From Acanthosepion pharaonis (Eukaryota; Mollusca; Cephalopoda; Sepiida; Sepiidae): a stretch of 64,000 nucleotides of DNA. Where the stretch lies: positions 946,501 through 1,010,500 of the forward strand of contig CAHIKZ030005407.1 in the NCBI GenBank assembly GCA_903632075.3, read 5' to 3'. Positions 54,201 to 63,951 of the stretch are shown piece by piece. Every line of letters starts with the position of its first letter. The first letter of the stretch is position 1. Position numbers and translations under genes: made by a program. Under the pieces are notes generated by a model. That model did not search any database, was not told where the DNA came from, and saw only the letters and a list, made by a program, of their open reading frames with translations.

Positions 54201-57200
54201 CTAAGTAACAAGGATGTTTTAGGGGAAAATGGAAACAAAAAGAATAATGATACTTAGAATCAGAAAGTGGCAATATGAGGAAAGAGGGTTTGGAGAATTT
54301 GATACTCACAGGACAAATCAAAGGCAAGAGAGACAGGAGCAGCAAATTCATGTAAATAGTTGGCAAATAGCAAAAGGACAAACCTTATTAAGAGCTAAAA
54401 AGAACAGGAAGTTGTGAAGAGTCACTGTCAGCCATTTCTTGATGGGACAGCACACATAGAGGAAGATCATGTATGTAATTCTACCCCAAATTCTGGAGAA
54501 TATGAACAGATTGATCAATCTATTCACCATTTATATTGTGTTTCTCCAGATATTTCACACATCTCTTGCAATCAGCCAAGACGAAGATATTAGTCTGAGG
54601 AAACCAGTACATAATAATTGATAATATCTCATCTCTAAAATTCAGACGAAAGAAATTTGTTTTGAACTGAGTCAAATAGACAACATAGATAAAGCTGCAA
54701 TGATATTTTATTAATCATCCAATTTTTTTTTCTTAATATTGATGCTGAATTTTTTTTTTTTTTGTCTTGGGAAGATCTTATATATCAAATGCAGTTTTAT
54801 CCTATATAATGTAGAATATCATTTATGTAAAGAATTCAACTTTTTCATTAAAAACATATTAAAATGTCATTTTTTTATATTTATACAAGTAATAATGAAT
54901 GGCTACTTGTTTCCAAGCAGACCCATCTTCTTGGGTAAATAGCCAATCCCTGTTGCAAATGCCAGCTCAGGCACATGTGCATTTGTTCAACAGCTTCAAA
55001 ACTGTTTGTGGGAGAGAGTGCATAATCTGATTAGAACAACAGTTCAAACAAGTCAAATATGCTCAAACACTTGGTCATAATGACTTGTAATTTAATAAGG
55101 TCATATGATATTAATTGTTCAGTTATTTTCAGTGTTGTAAAAACAGGTCTTTTTTTTTTTTCATTTGTTCCTCTAAGTAATTAATCTCCTTTTTATAAAT
55201 ATTTCTTAATGTATTTTCTTTGCTTTTCTTTTTCTGGTAGCCACTGGCCAGATTGGGTGCCACTGTGATTGGCGTTGATGCTTCAGAAGATAATATCAAG
55301 ACGGCCCAAGCACATTTACGTCAAGACCCAAGCATTGTGTGCCGAGTGAAGTATATTCACTCGACAGTTGAAGATCTTGTAATTACAGAGGAGAATAAAT
55401 TTGATGCTCTTGTTGCTTCAGAAGTCGTAGAACATGTGGCTGATGTCGATGTATTTGTTGAGTGTTGCTGCAAATTAGTTAAGGTAAGACCCAATGCTGC
55501 TGTTTTGTTTTTTTTTTTTGGTTTTGTTTTTGTTTTTTTTTTTTTCATTACTCTAAAGCAGTGGCACCCAAAGTTTTTTTCCTCTTGGTCACTTTTTCAG
55601 AATGAAAATTTGCTTACGCCTCAGCAAATTTTATGTGATGAAAAATACATTTAAAAATTAAAAAAAACTAAATGATGGTTAAAGGGAGATAACCGCGGAT
55701 TCAAAGTCAGAATATTATCATTGATAACTCTCTCCTCCAATTTGCAAACCCTAGTTACTGTATTCTTAATATCTAATATATTGCAAAAATGTCACACTGA
55801 TGAAATTGGTCAATAATTATTTATAACTATTCATTCTGGAACTGCATGCAATTACAAGTAATCCATAATAATATTTTAAATTTTGAAATCATATTTATTT
55901 TTGGCATATTCTAAATCTTTATCTTTCAATCATTCCACCTTACCTCCTGTTCTCTTCTATGACACCTATGAAGTGCATTGCACCATTTGGAAAGCACTAC
56001 TGTAAAGGAAGAAAAAAGTTTCTCCCAAAGTGAATCTGTTTTGTTCTTCTTGACTCTCACCTCTATCATTTGTTTTATTTTTTCTGTTATTTCATGTTTA
56101 TCTAACCCAATTCCATTCACCACCACACATCATAATCTTCCTTATATTCTTGTCTTTCTCCCTCTGACAGTGACTTCCAGATTCCAAGAAGCTATAACTT
56201 AACTGCTGTCTTGGTGGTAGCTTTCAATATTATTCCACTTTTGTACCAACTCAAGTAGATTATAAATCTCAGGAAAGATTCTGAAGTAATGGGAATAGGC
56301 TTCCCATTAATTTACAAAATGGATAATTTGTCAAATTTTAACCCATTAATTCCCACCATAAAATCTACTATTAATTACAAAAATTATAATTAAATGCAAT
56401 ATTAATTATAGATTTATAAAAATATCATTCTTATTTATGCATCATCTCCCTTCAGGACATAGGTGATCATGGCTTTCCTCAACTTCCTTTTCCTTGTAGC
56501 TCTTAATGAACTTTGTCTTTCTGTTATTTCTCCTAAGCCCTGTTCCACCATCCATTTAGTCAAGCTCACTAAGTATGTTATGCATTGTTTTCCTCTGTCC
56601 CTCTTGCCGTCTATCTGTCCCATGAGTATCGGATTTTTCAAGCCCTCCTTCTATGCCTCAGAAACTTCAACTCTCTTTTCCTGATGCTAAGTATTAGTCT
56701 CCTGTTTCCATTTTCTCCAAAACTTTGTCGTTGCGCACACATTTGGTTCATGGCATCCTCAGCATCTTACTGTAGAACCACATTTCTGTTGCTTTTAATC
56801 TTTGAGGAGATTGTCCTGCACTCACTGCCATAGAGGAGGACAGATATCACATCAAAATTTAGTACTTTTTTCCTTGTTTCTAGCTTTTGGAATGCTTCCT
56901 TGGCTATCACGATACACCTTCAGATTTCAGTCCTCTGTTAAGACACTTCCAAGATATTTAAATTTTCCCACTTTTCTACTAACAACCATGCAGTCTGTCT
57001 TCTTGCTGTTGATGTTTAATCCTTCTCACTTTCTTCACTATCTTCTGTAAGAGTTTTTGTAGTTTTCTTTCTGTGTCTGCTATCAACACTGTGTCATCTT
57101 CATACCTTATATTGTTAAGATTATGGCTGCCAATAATGAATCCTGGTAGGATTCCTAGTTCTTTCAGAATTGCTTTGCTGTATAGGTTGAATAAGTTCAG

Positions 57201-58464
57201 TAAAAATTTCCAAAAAAATATCCAGTATTAATTATAAGTTTATAAAATATCTGGTATTATAGAAGTTAACAGGTTGATGAGAAGGCTGTGCATTCAAATC
57301 CATTTGGGGTCACCAATTATGGAAGTTAACAGGTTGATGAGAAGACTGCACATTCAAATCCATTTGGGGTAACCAATTATGGAAGTTAACAAGTTCATGA
57401 GAAGGCTGCACATTCAAATCTATTTGGGGTCACCAATTATGGAAGTTAACAGGTTCATGAGAAGGCTGCACATTCAAATCCATTTGGGATCACCAATTAT
57501 GGAAGTTAACAGGTTCATGAGAAGGCTGCACATTCAAATCCATTTGGGATCACCAATTATGGAAGTTAACAGGTTCATGAGAAGGCTGCACATTCAAATC
57601 CATTTGGGATCACCAATTATGAAGTTAACAGGTTCATGAGAAGGCTGCACATTCAAATCCATTTGGGATCACCAATTATGGAAGTTAACAGGTTCATGAG
57701 AAGGCTGCACATTCAAATCCATTTGGGGTCACCAATTATGGAAGTTAACAGGTTCATGAGAAGGCTGCACATTCAAATCCATTTGGGATCACCAATTATG
57801 GAAGTTAACAGGTTCATGAGAAGGCTGCACATTCAAATCCATTTGGGGTAACCAATTATGGAAGTTAACAGGTTCATGAGAAGGCTGCACATTCAAATCC
57901 ATTTGGGATCACCAATTATGGAAGTTAACAGGTTGATGAGAAGGCTGCACATTCAAATCCATTTGGGGTCACCAATTATGGAAGTTAACAGGTTGATGAG
58001 AAGGCTGAACATTCAAATCCATTTGGGGTCACCAATTATGGAAGTTAACAGGTTGAGTGTTTTTATGTATTATATGTGGGTACCTGTTCAATATGTAAAT
58101 ATAGAAGTATACAAAAACCTGAGTTTCTGCTACAGACATTTATCCTTTTATGATGACTCAATATTCCTTGGGTATGTAAGTTAGGATAACAATAGTGAAG
58201 CTTAAGTCAACTTTGTGCTTATTTGTGACAATCAATTCACATACTTCAAGAGTAGGGCTGTCAGAACATGTCTCCACAATGTCGTTGGAAAGTGGAAAAA
58301 GAAAGATTCTATCTTTTCCAGAAGTGAGGTCATAAAATTGCACATGTGACCAGAAACCCTTTCTAGTTTCTTTATAACTTGCATCTTGAGAAAATTAATT
58401 TCTTTTTCTTTATTATTATTTTATTCATTGGTTTAATTTCATTTCCCCAACATTTTGTCATTCA

Positions 58465-58524
<60 letters not shown>

Positions 58525-58734
58525 GAGCTCTCCCATTGTTTTTCAACATATAAGAGTACAGCAACTTGGTTCATGGAACCAAACAACCAATACTATCCAG
58601 GCATATGATTTCTTTGCAGTGGTGAAGGCTGGTGTAGAAGACATTGGGGTTTTATTTATTGTTGTGAAGAACAAAAGAACCATCAGGCTGAAAAGAAGAT
58701 AATAGATTTAAAGATTAAAATTAAGTAAAATGTT

Positions 58735-58790
<56 letters not shown>

Positions 58791-59174
58791 TAAATGTTTT
58801 AGAAGAGCCAAATACAAAGAATTGGTGCCCATGGTGTGCCACAAGGTCCTTAAACAACCCTCCTCAGGTTTTGAATTCAGATTCATTTTTTACACAGACC
58901 AGTTGCTACCCAATGCTATAGAACCCTATTCACCTATAGCTAGGGAGGAGAAGAGATGAATCCTTATCTTTCTCAAGGGTATTTGTACATAAGTGAATGT
59001 GACAAACTCAACTGCTATTCAATCCCAGCTCTTCAATTCCTCAATCAAGGCTGCTATCTCTTACTCCATCAAGCATCCACATACATAGATGCTTGATGGA
59101 ATAATTAGAATCTACCACCTGATGAGACCTTCATGGTTGAAACCATGGTAGCAGGTGTGTAAGTGATTCCTAAC

Positions 59175-59212
<38 letters not shown>

Positions 59213-62200
59213 TCGTAGGAATCAACACTGCATGGTGAATGCTACTTTCATGTTTCAATGTGATTTTCAGACAAAATCTCTCTCTTTCTCTCACTTAGAT
59301 ACACACAGACACACATAAAAGTAGACATTGAAGTCAACACCCAGAGGTGACAGTCTGTTTCATGCTTAAACTCAATTGCCAGACCATATGCATTGTTTTT
59401 GCTCAACTATTTATATATGCAGGCCAGCAATGCATTGTGGGTAGTCTATTGTATTATTTGTGCAATATTAATCCCAGTCCTACCTCAACAAAAAACATGG
59501 CTATGATGAGGATAGGTCAGCTGCTAGCAAGTCGGTTCACTGTGTCTTGCTAGACAAGTTTTCAAGCCAGAATCTATCTTGCATATTTATAAGTCAACTA
59601 TTGATCCATGCATTGCTTCTACATTTGGTCTGGTATTTCTGTTATTTATTTATTTATTTTTTTACAGTAAGGTTCACCCTGTACAAATCCCGGGAGCCAC
59701 TCAAGCTAGAAGGTTACATTTCAGAGGTATTTTATACAGATAGAAGAGGAAGATAACAGTTAACCCTAGACCCAATCAGGTTAAGACTGTAGTGATCGTA
59801 GAAATGTCCTCTTGGGAGTTGGTTCCACAGCGCAGTAGTTCACAGAAAGAAGCTATTTCAAGTGGAACTTACTTCTCACCAATGGAACACAGAGGGAATG
59901 TAGTTGGTTTGCTACAATGTGAGTGACATGGCAGGTCCTAGCCATAATAGAACTAGCAAAACCAAGTAATGAAGTTCGTCTATGGAAGTAGCGACAGAGC
60001 AGTGAGAGGCTTGCTACATCCCACATGTGGAAGAGAGGTTGTAAGGTGGAAGATAATTTGTCACCCACAAGAACTTGGAGATGCTTTTAGACTCTATCAA
60101 GACTGGAGAATAAGGACTGGGCAGTTCTCGCCCTAATATAGCAACAATACTCCATTTTAGGCCTGATCTGTCCTTGTAAATGTAGAGGATAGCATGTGAA
60201 GTCAGGTACTTACTGGAGCAATACAAGAAGCCAACCATTTTTCCTGCAGATTCTTGACAAAATCCAAAGAAAAATCTTAACCTCACTTTCCCAATTCTGT
60301 AATTCTTTGCTTTCTCTATAAATATTTGTCATGGTAATTGTTCTGACGAGCTTTCCTCATTGGTACTTCAGTTGAACAAATTTAAATACAGTACTAGATT
60401 GACAGTTAGGTCTCATAATTTCACAGTTGAAATTGTTAGATTTAACCATAAATTCTAAGCTAATTGTTTCTTCTCTTGTATTTTTTGATGGCAGAACTCT
60501 CTTCCGGCTTCCTGTCAACTATGATCTTCAAAAATTAAAATGCAACATCAATCCTTCTGCCTCCTTGTTTCCTGTTCTTTTACTGTCCTCTCTCACTGTC
60601 AGTAACCCGTTGCATCTTAGTGGCTTTTATTGCCTTGCTTGGGATGAAATAATTAAATAAAATAAATAGATTTCACAGGCTATATGAAAAGAACTTGAGT
60701 ATGTTCCTTTGTGTATACAGTTATATGAACACCTACAACAGTAATATGACACATTTTTCAAATATGAGTAGATGGGTTTGCCTGTCGCTCAGTTCACACA
60801 CCTCCTCGGTATTTTGAAATGGACTAGACGTTTATCCCTTGTTTCCTGTTTAGGATTGAGTTTCCAGTTCCTTCTCTTAGAGTGTTCTCATTCTCTTTAA
60901 CTCTCAGCAACCCCCTGGCATCTTACTGGCATTATCACCTTGCTTCGAGTAAAATGATTTTTTTTTAAAAACATCTCTACAACATTTTTAATATTAATTG
61001 TAGACTCTTTCATGTAAATAATTATCTGAAATATTAATTTATATTGAAAATTAAAATATCTTATTTAAAAATAACAATGATGAACTTGAAAATAACATTT
61101 AAGTGATATATATATATATATATATATTTGTACATTTTACTTAATTTTAATCTTTAAATCTATTATCCTTTCTTTTCAGCCTGGTGGTTCTTTGTTCTTC
61201 ACAACAATCAATAAAACCCCAATGTCTTATATCCTTGGAGTGTTGATGGCAGAAAGGGTATTACGATTGGTGGCTCCCGGCACCCATGATTGGAAGAAAT
61301 TCATCTCTCCTCAAGACCTTATGTTTCTGATAGAAAATAGTAAGCAAAAATATTTTCTGTTCTTTTAATATCAACAGAAAAGCTAATCAATTTGTTTTCT
61401 TGTTTTCTTTCTACAGAATTCTTTGTCATACACAATTCCTGTCAACATGAATAAACATTAATTTTTACCAGAAAGAATTTACACCAATCCAATTAATTTT
61501 CCTCAAAGTATTTAACCATAAATATGACCTGAGGTCATTTTTTTTGTATAGGTAACTAAGTGATTAAAAGAAATGGCATGGATCAGAGAATAGACCAAGA
61601 TAAAAAAAAAATCATAGAAATGATTAAACTATTAAAATGTATGCTTACAGGACACACAATAAAAAGTAATGTTTACAGATGGAGTAAAAGGTTGCTTGGT
61701 GCTCAATGAGTAACAAAACATAGTAGAAAAAGAGCAGATGCCATTGCTTGTGGAAGGTCTAATGATGAATACACATCTACAAAAAATGTTAAAGAAAATT
61801 CTCCCTATTTTTATGAGCAGATCATTCAATTTAAATAAGATTTGTCTATGTTTTGATGAATCTTCATTGTTTTAAATCTTTTCTAAAAGATTAAAAAATC
61901 ATGCATTACATGCAAATCAGCATTGAAAAAGGAAAATAATTGCTGATTAAAATAAGGATAATTTTATTTTGTAAAAAGAAAAAACAAGATGACAACGATC
62001 CGATGCTCTAACATAAAAGATAAAAAAGTCTTCAATCCAATTTGCAAATGATTCCATTTTTCAAGGGGGCTAACTCCATATATAGTAAACGGTTTTTATA
62101 GAGTATTTTCCCTTGCATATCTACACTCGCTTTCTCTCATTCTCTCTGTGTAGTGCCATCTGGGGATTTTTCGGCTTATATTCTTATTTTAGAAGTTTCA

Positions 62201-63856
62201 TAGACCGGTAGAAACTAATCGTACTATGGAGAAAATTATCTGAAAAATAATAAGTTCACCATACCAAATAAGCGCCTTAAAAGAAATAATTTAATCATGC
62301 CAGTATTTGTATTTGATGCACATGATTATAGAATACAATGATTTTGGTTTTTGTATTGTTTCACCTCAAGCAAGCCAATAAAATTCACTAGACTGCAAAG
62401 GGTTATAGAAAGTATAACAGAGAGGACAATAAAAGAACAGGATTCAAAGAGACAGAAGATGACAACTGATATTACATTTAAGTTTTTGAAGATTGTGTTT
62501 GATAAGAAAGAAGCTAGAAACAAGATCCACAAAGAAGAAGTACAAGAGTAATTTAATATATAAAGTACCTCCAAAATCATGCACACTTTCAATACATGGA
62601 AATAAAAAAAATAATAATAATACTGTTTTTAAAAAATTTACCAAAGATCAGGTTTGCAGCATTTATTTATTAATAAATGAACTTTATATAGAATTATTTT
62701 ATTTGTAAGTTTTATGTAAGTATTTTTTTTTCGGGTCAATTATATTTTTCATTTTTTTTGCAGATTAACATTAGACTGGTTTCAAATAAAACCAAAATTT
62801 AATTTCAAAGAAGATATCTGAATTATTTAAAAAGAATTTTTTAAACTTTTTTTTTTCTTCTTAGAATGTCAGTGAAAATAAAATATTCCATTGTTAATAT
62901 AACAGTAATTTTTCATGATTTTAAAAAGCAGAATTATTTCTTAAATGTGACAGTAGAATTAATTATCTAAATAAAAATCCTTGATGAACCATACAAAAAA
63001 TATAACTATGGCAGTTGCAAAATTACTTAAATATGGCAATCATTTTTTGATGTCATGAGTAAAATAGTTAAAGTCTAAATGTTATTAATAGGAAGCACCT
63101 CGACATCAAGCTTTTCATGTTCTTAAAAAACCTCATCAATTTGAGACTTTCATAAGGCTATCATGCATGGCACCAAATCCATTTAGAAATATCTAAACTG
63201 TCAGCTGTATACACTTGCTTTCTAAGATAAATGGTTAATAAATGTATTTGAGCAAGTGAAACCCAAGAGTTTTTGCAAAGACCATCCCTCTTTCAACATT
63301 GTGGACTGGCACTACTGAATCACAAAGAACTGTACCAAATAATTGAAACCACATCACTTGAAGACTTTCAACAGCAGCAACAACTAAAATGGATAGAACA
63401 TGTAACTCAAAGAGAAAATAATGACGTAATTAAGATGTAGACATTCCAGATTACTTCAAGCAAAAGGTTAGGAAGAACCCCCACCAATACCTCAATCCTG
63501 AACTTGATAAACCTATTTTTCCTGAAAATTTGTAAAGATTTTATATATTTCAACCAAAAACAGTACTAGCTGCTTGGTCAATGAATGCCAAATGTTTTTT
63601 TGTAGGGAAATGGCCAATATTACCATTACCATCAATGGCTCTTTAAGCAAAGCTACAAAATTTTTTTTTTTTTTTTTCATATTTGTCAGTTTTTTTTTTG
63701 TTTTTTAATTCTCTTCTATTTTTATTAGGTGGCTGTTCAATCAGATTGTTACATGGCATGAAGTACCAACCCCTCAGCAAAAAATGGTGTTGGACATCTG
63801 ACACAAGCATCAATTACGCTCTCCATGCCGTGAAGAATAAAGAGCAAAATCACTAG
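49231..63856 (+). CDS. COQ3: Ubiquinone biosynthesis O-methyltransferase, mitochondrial (five exons)
   Basis: COQ3 transfers methyl groups from S-adenosylmethionine to the ring hydroxyls at the two O-methylation steps of coenzyme Q synthesis, on the matrix face of the mitochondrial inner membrane within the CoQ synthome. Exons 49231-49523, 53528-53813, 55241-55483, 61180-61339 and 63729-63856 total 1110 nt (369 residues plus TAG); the human protein is also 369. Residues 1-33 lack acidic residues and have R11, R13, R22 and R29, a mitochondrial leader type. The conserved domain starts near FSALANLWWDE (128-138). SAM motif I is IDIGSGGG (182-189). D206 ends the second strand. The post-I motif ALVASEVVEHV (249-259) and KPGGSLFFTTINKT (274-287) follow. 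The usual cysteine in motif I is serine here. All introns are GT-AG with phases 2, 0, 0, 1. Exon 1 was assigned by phase and leader content, the rest by family match. Confidence 0.95.
50231..50455 (-). other. Antisense exon-like segment in COQ3 intron 1, unrecognised
   Basis: On the reverse strand a frame of 47 codons opens after a CAG (50449-50447). It reads WLWELRKQDLNSMDPVTVFS, then WVHLKCICKKNHAQEDQVRD and LQRHF, and ends TGA at 50311-50309. Eighty bases downstream is AATAAA (50236-50231). An in-frame TAG lies just upstream of the CAG, as expected if this is an acceptor. The composition is protein-like, unlike nearby frames. It may be the last exon of a gene on the other strand or a processed pseudogene. 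I do not recognise the protein, and no further exon is visible. Confidence 0.4.
50885..51045 (+). repeat. SINE-B body without 5S head, copy 4
   Basis: GTGCAGGTGGTGCAATAGTG, GGAGAGCAGATTTTGAATTC and CAAATACCCTTGG match the SINE-B body; no 5S head precedes it. Confidence 0.75.
51170..51300. repeat. GT/TA microsatellites
   Basis: Alternating GT and TA runs. The overlapping cysteine/tyrosine/valine-rich frames (64-160 codons) are artefacts. Confidence 0.92.
52125..52215 (-). pseudogene. LINE-J scrap
   Basis: It matches 48215-48305 closely (CAGCCGAGAATGTTA, GAGAAGGCGC, CTCTCCTAGAGGTTGTTA), the segment after the RT core. Confidence 0.7.
53528..53813 (+). CDS. COQ3: COQ3 exon 2 (N-terminal part of methyltransferase domain, motif I)
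   Basis: It follows TTTTCAG and ends GAG before GTGAGT. It encodes residues 98 (last base) to 193: a basic linker, AQTTIDEEEIKKFSALANLW, WDETGEFEALHSMNSLRVPL and the SAM-binding glycine-rich loop DIGSGGG. WWDE and LHSMN.LR are signature segments of the UbiG/COQ3 family. Confidence 0.96.
53814..55240 (+). other. COQ3: COQ3 intron 2 (1.4 kb)
   Basis: Phase 0, GTGAGT donor and TTTTTCTGGTAG acceptor. It carries a sense-strand LINE-E fragment (54055-54460) and poly(T) runs. Confidence 0.9.
54055..54460 (+). pseudogene. LINE-E C-terminal fragment in COQ3 intron 2
   Basis: It encodes the ETKKRVLNCYVISVFQYSSE, CW and MWFYRRILRIP blocks, then the KTLILRIRK region and a RLRTNLIKS-type tail, all with frameshifts. 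It is inverted relative to the copy at 56440-57170 across exon 3. Confidence 0.85.
55241..55483 (+). CDS. COQ3: COQ3 exon 3 (central methyltransferase domain)
   Basis: Eighty-one in-frame codons (residues 194-274): PLARLGATVIGVDASEDNIK with the acidic D206 that contacts the SAM ribose, then ALVASEVVEHVADVDVFVEC and CCKLVK. Donor AAG before GTAAGA. Length divisible by three and phase 0 at both ends. Confidence 0.97.
56440..57170 (-). pseudogene. LINE-E RT to C-terminus in COQ3 intron 3
   Basis: The most extended LINE-E fragment here. The reverse strand runs from NLNNIRYEDDTVLIADTERK near 57110 (RT box) through a KLQKLLQKIVKKVRRIKHQQ-like block and the SLETRKK/SECRTISS/RRMLRMP regions to the terminal VLKGDDA at 56441. 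Numerous small indels. Confidence 0.88.
57261..58054 (+). repeat. 60-bp tandem repeat, 13 full units
   Basis: The unit GAAGTTAACAGGTTCATGAG followed by AAGGCTGCACATTCAAATCC, ATTTGGGRTCACCAATTATG is repeated with about 95% identity. All units are 60 bp except one of 59 bp (57621-57679). Each unit is open in one frame (MEVNRFMRRLHIQIHLGSPI), so 71-108-codon frames arise. The one-base loss and a TAA in unit 10 show it is not a protein gene. Confidence 0.97.
58468..58522. repeat. (TA)n microsatellite in intron 3
   Basis: About 55 bases of TA. A second tract lies at 58738-58786; the unique 215 bp between them and the 61105-61190 stretch share an inverted segment (see findings). Confidence 0.93.
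58878..59085 (-). repeat. SINE-B body without 5S head, copy 5
   Basis: The reverse strand carries the CAAATACCCTTGAGAAAG block and the GAAGAGCTGGGATTG region, with the distal body end near 58900. Diverged. Confidence 0.7.
59485..60660 (+). mobile_element. LINE-J fragment split by a nested insertion
   Basis: The + strand LINE-J reads SVSC*TSFQARIYLAYL-type text up to about 59648 (a CCATGCATTG...GGTCTGGTATTT block). It resumes at 60255 with LDKIQRKILT, SLYKYLSW-like text and LPASCQL..LQKLKCNINPSA, ending in the family tail with CTTGCTTGGGATGAAAT near 60650. The 600 bases between are an antisense LINE-K piece. Confidence 0.85.
59650..60250 (-). pseudogene. LINE-K fragment inserted into LINE-J
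   Basis: Reverse strand: ESAGKMVGFLYCSSKYLTSH, then SGLKWSIVAILGRELP, DKLSSTLQPLFHMWDVASLS, LLCRYFHRRTSLLG and LCVPLVRSKFHLK. This is the post-RT region and C-terminus of a Jockey-type element. Its 3' side ends at a T-rich stretch (59640-59666 on +), equivalent to a poly(A) tail. Confidence 0.85.
60815..60965 (+). pseudogene. LINE-J 3' tail
   Basis: TTCTCTTTAACTCTCAGCAA and CACCTTGCTTCGAGTAAAAT match the family 3' UTR; an A/T homopolymer follows at 60959. Confidence 0.6.
61180..61339 (+). CDS. COQ3: COQ3 exon 4 (C-terminal part of methyltransferase domain)
   Basis: It encodes residues 275-327 plus the first base of codon 328: PGGSLFFTTINKTPMSYILG, VLMAERVLRLVAPGTHDWKK and FISPQDLMFLIEN. The donor is GTAAGC. 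PGGSLF.TTINKT and GTH.W.KF..P are COQ3 family hallmarks. Confidence 0.97.
61417..61455 (+). other. COQ3: Possible alternative 3'-terminal COQ3 exon
   Basis: TTGTTTTCTTTCTACAG at 61400-61416 is a strong acceptor only 77 bases after exon 4. In phase with exon 4 it adds 12 residues (KFFVIHNSCQHE) and a TAA at 61452-61454, overlapping AATAAA (61450-61455). Such a form would lack the 42 C-terminal residues. Transcription evidence is needed. Confidence 0.3.
62340..62510 (-). pseudogene. LINE-J 3' end in COQ3 intron 4
   Basis: The reverse strand reads SNTIFKNLNVISVVIFCLF and the 3' tail complement (GTTTCACCTCAAGCAAGCCA on +). It is complementary to parts of the sense LINE-J copy at 60530-60655, on the other side of exon 4. 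Confidence 0.8.
63255..63480 (+). pseudogene. LINE scrap in COQ3 intron 4
   Basis: The frame shows IETTSLEDFQQQQQLKWIEH followed by VTQRENNDVIK, resembling the C-terminal Q..L.W.GHV.RR block of RTE/LINE-type proteins. A stop follows. Confidence 0.5.
63729..63856 (+). CDS. COQ3: COQ3 exon 5 (C-terminus and stop)
   Basis: It opens with GT completing serine 328, then GCSIRLLHGMKYQPLSKKWC, WTSDTSINYALHAVKNKEQN, H and TAG at 63854-63856. The G..Y.P....W.W..DTS.NYA..A.K pattern closes COQ3 proteins. The C-terminal extension after the domain is short. Confidence 0.95.
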
Positions 63857-63951
63857 ATGAGGATTTGAGTTTTTTTTGTTTTTTTTTTTTATCGATTTGA
63901 AACTAGTTTTAGTTTCATAATAATTATCTTGTAAATAAATTACATAATAAA
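63857..63951 (+). terminator. COQ3: COQ3 3' UTR with two poly(A) signals
   Basis: AATAAA at 63934-63939 and 63946-63951, followed by T-rich sequence. Cleavage is expected within the next 10-30 bases, giving a 3' UTR of about 100-120 nt. Confidence 0.75.

Larger units (their letters stand above)
55484..61179 (+). other. COQ3: COQ3 intron 3 (5.7 kb)
   Basis: Phase 0, TTCTTTTCAG acceptor. It holds a LINE-E copy (-), the 60-bp tandem array, TA microsatellites (58468-58522, 58738-58786, 59181-59211, 61105-61129), a SINE-B body (-), nested LINE-J/LINE-K insertions and a LINE-J tail. Confidence 0.9.
61340..63728 (+). other. COQ3: COQ3 intron 4 (2.4 kb)
   Basis: Phase 1, TTTTTATTAG acceptor. It contains a LINE-J 3' piece on - (62340-62510), a LINE scrap on + (63255-63480), poly(T) runs and a possible alternative last exon at 61417. 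Confidence 0.9.

Noticed and set aside
54739..54942. Open frame in COQ3 intron 2 as an additional exon
   Set aside because: No in-phase acceptor and donor pair, AT-rich low-complexity content, and the COQ3 family has no matching segment between motif I and PLARLGA.
57261..58054. CRISPR array
   Set aside because: Units are directly adjacent with no unique spacers, and the genome is eukaryotic.
57379..58184. Repeat protein of MEVNRFMRRLHIQIHLGSPI units
   Set aside because: The array is non-coding DNA within an intron; a one-base deletion and a stop break the frame, and no splice sites bracket it.
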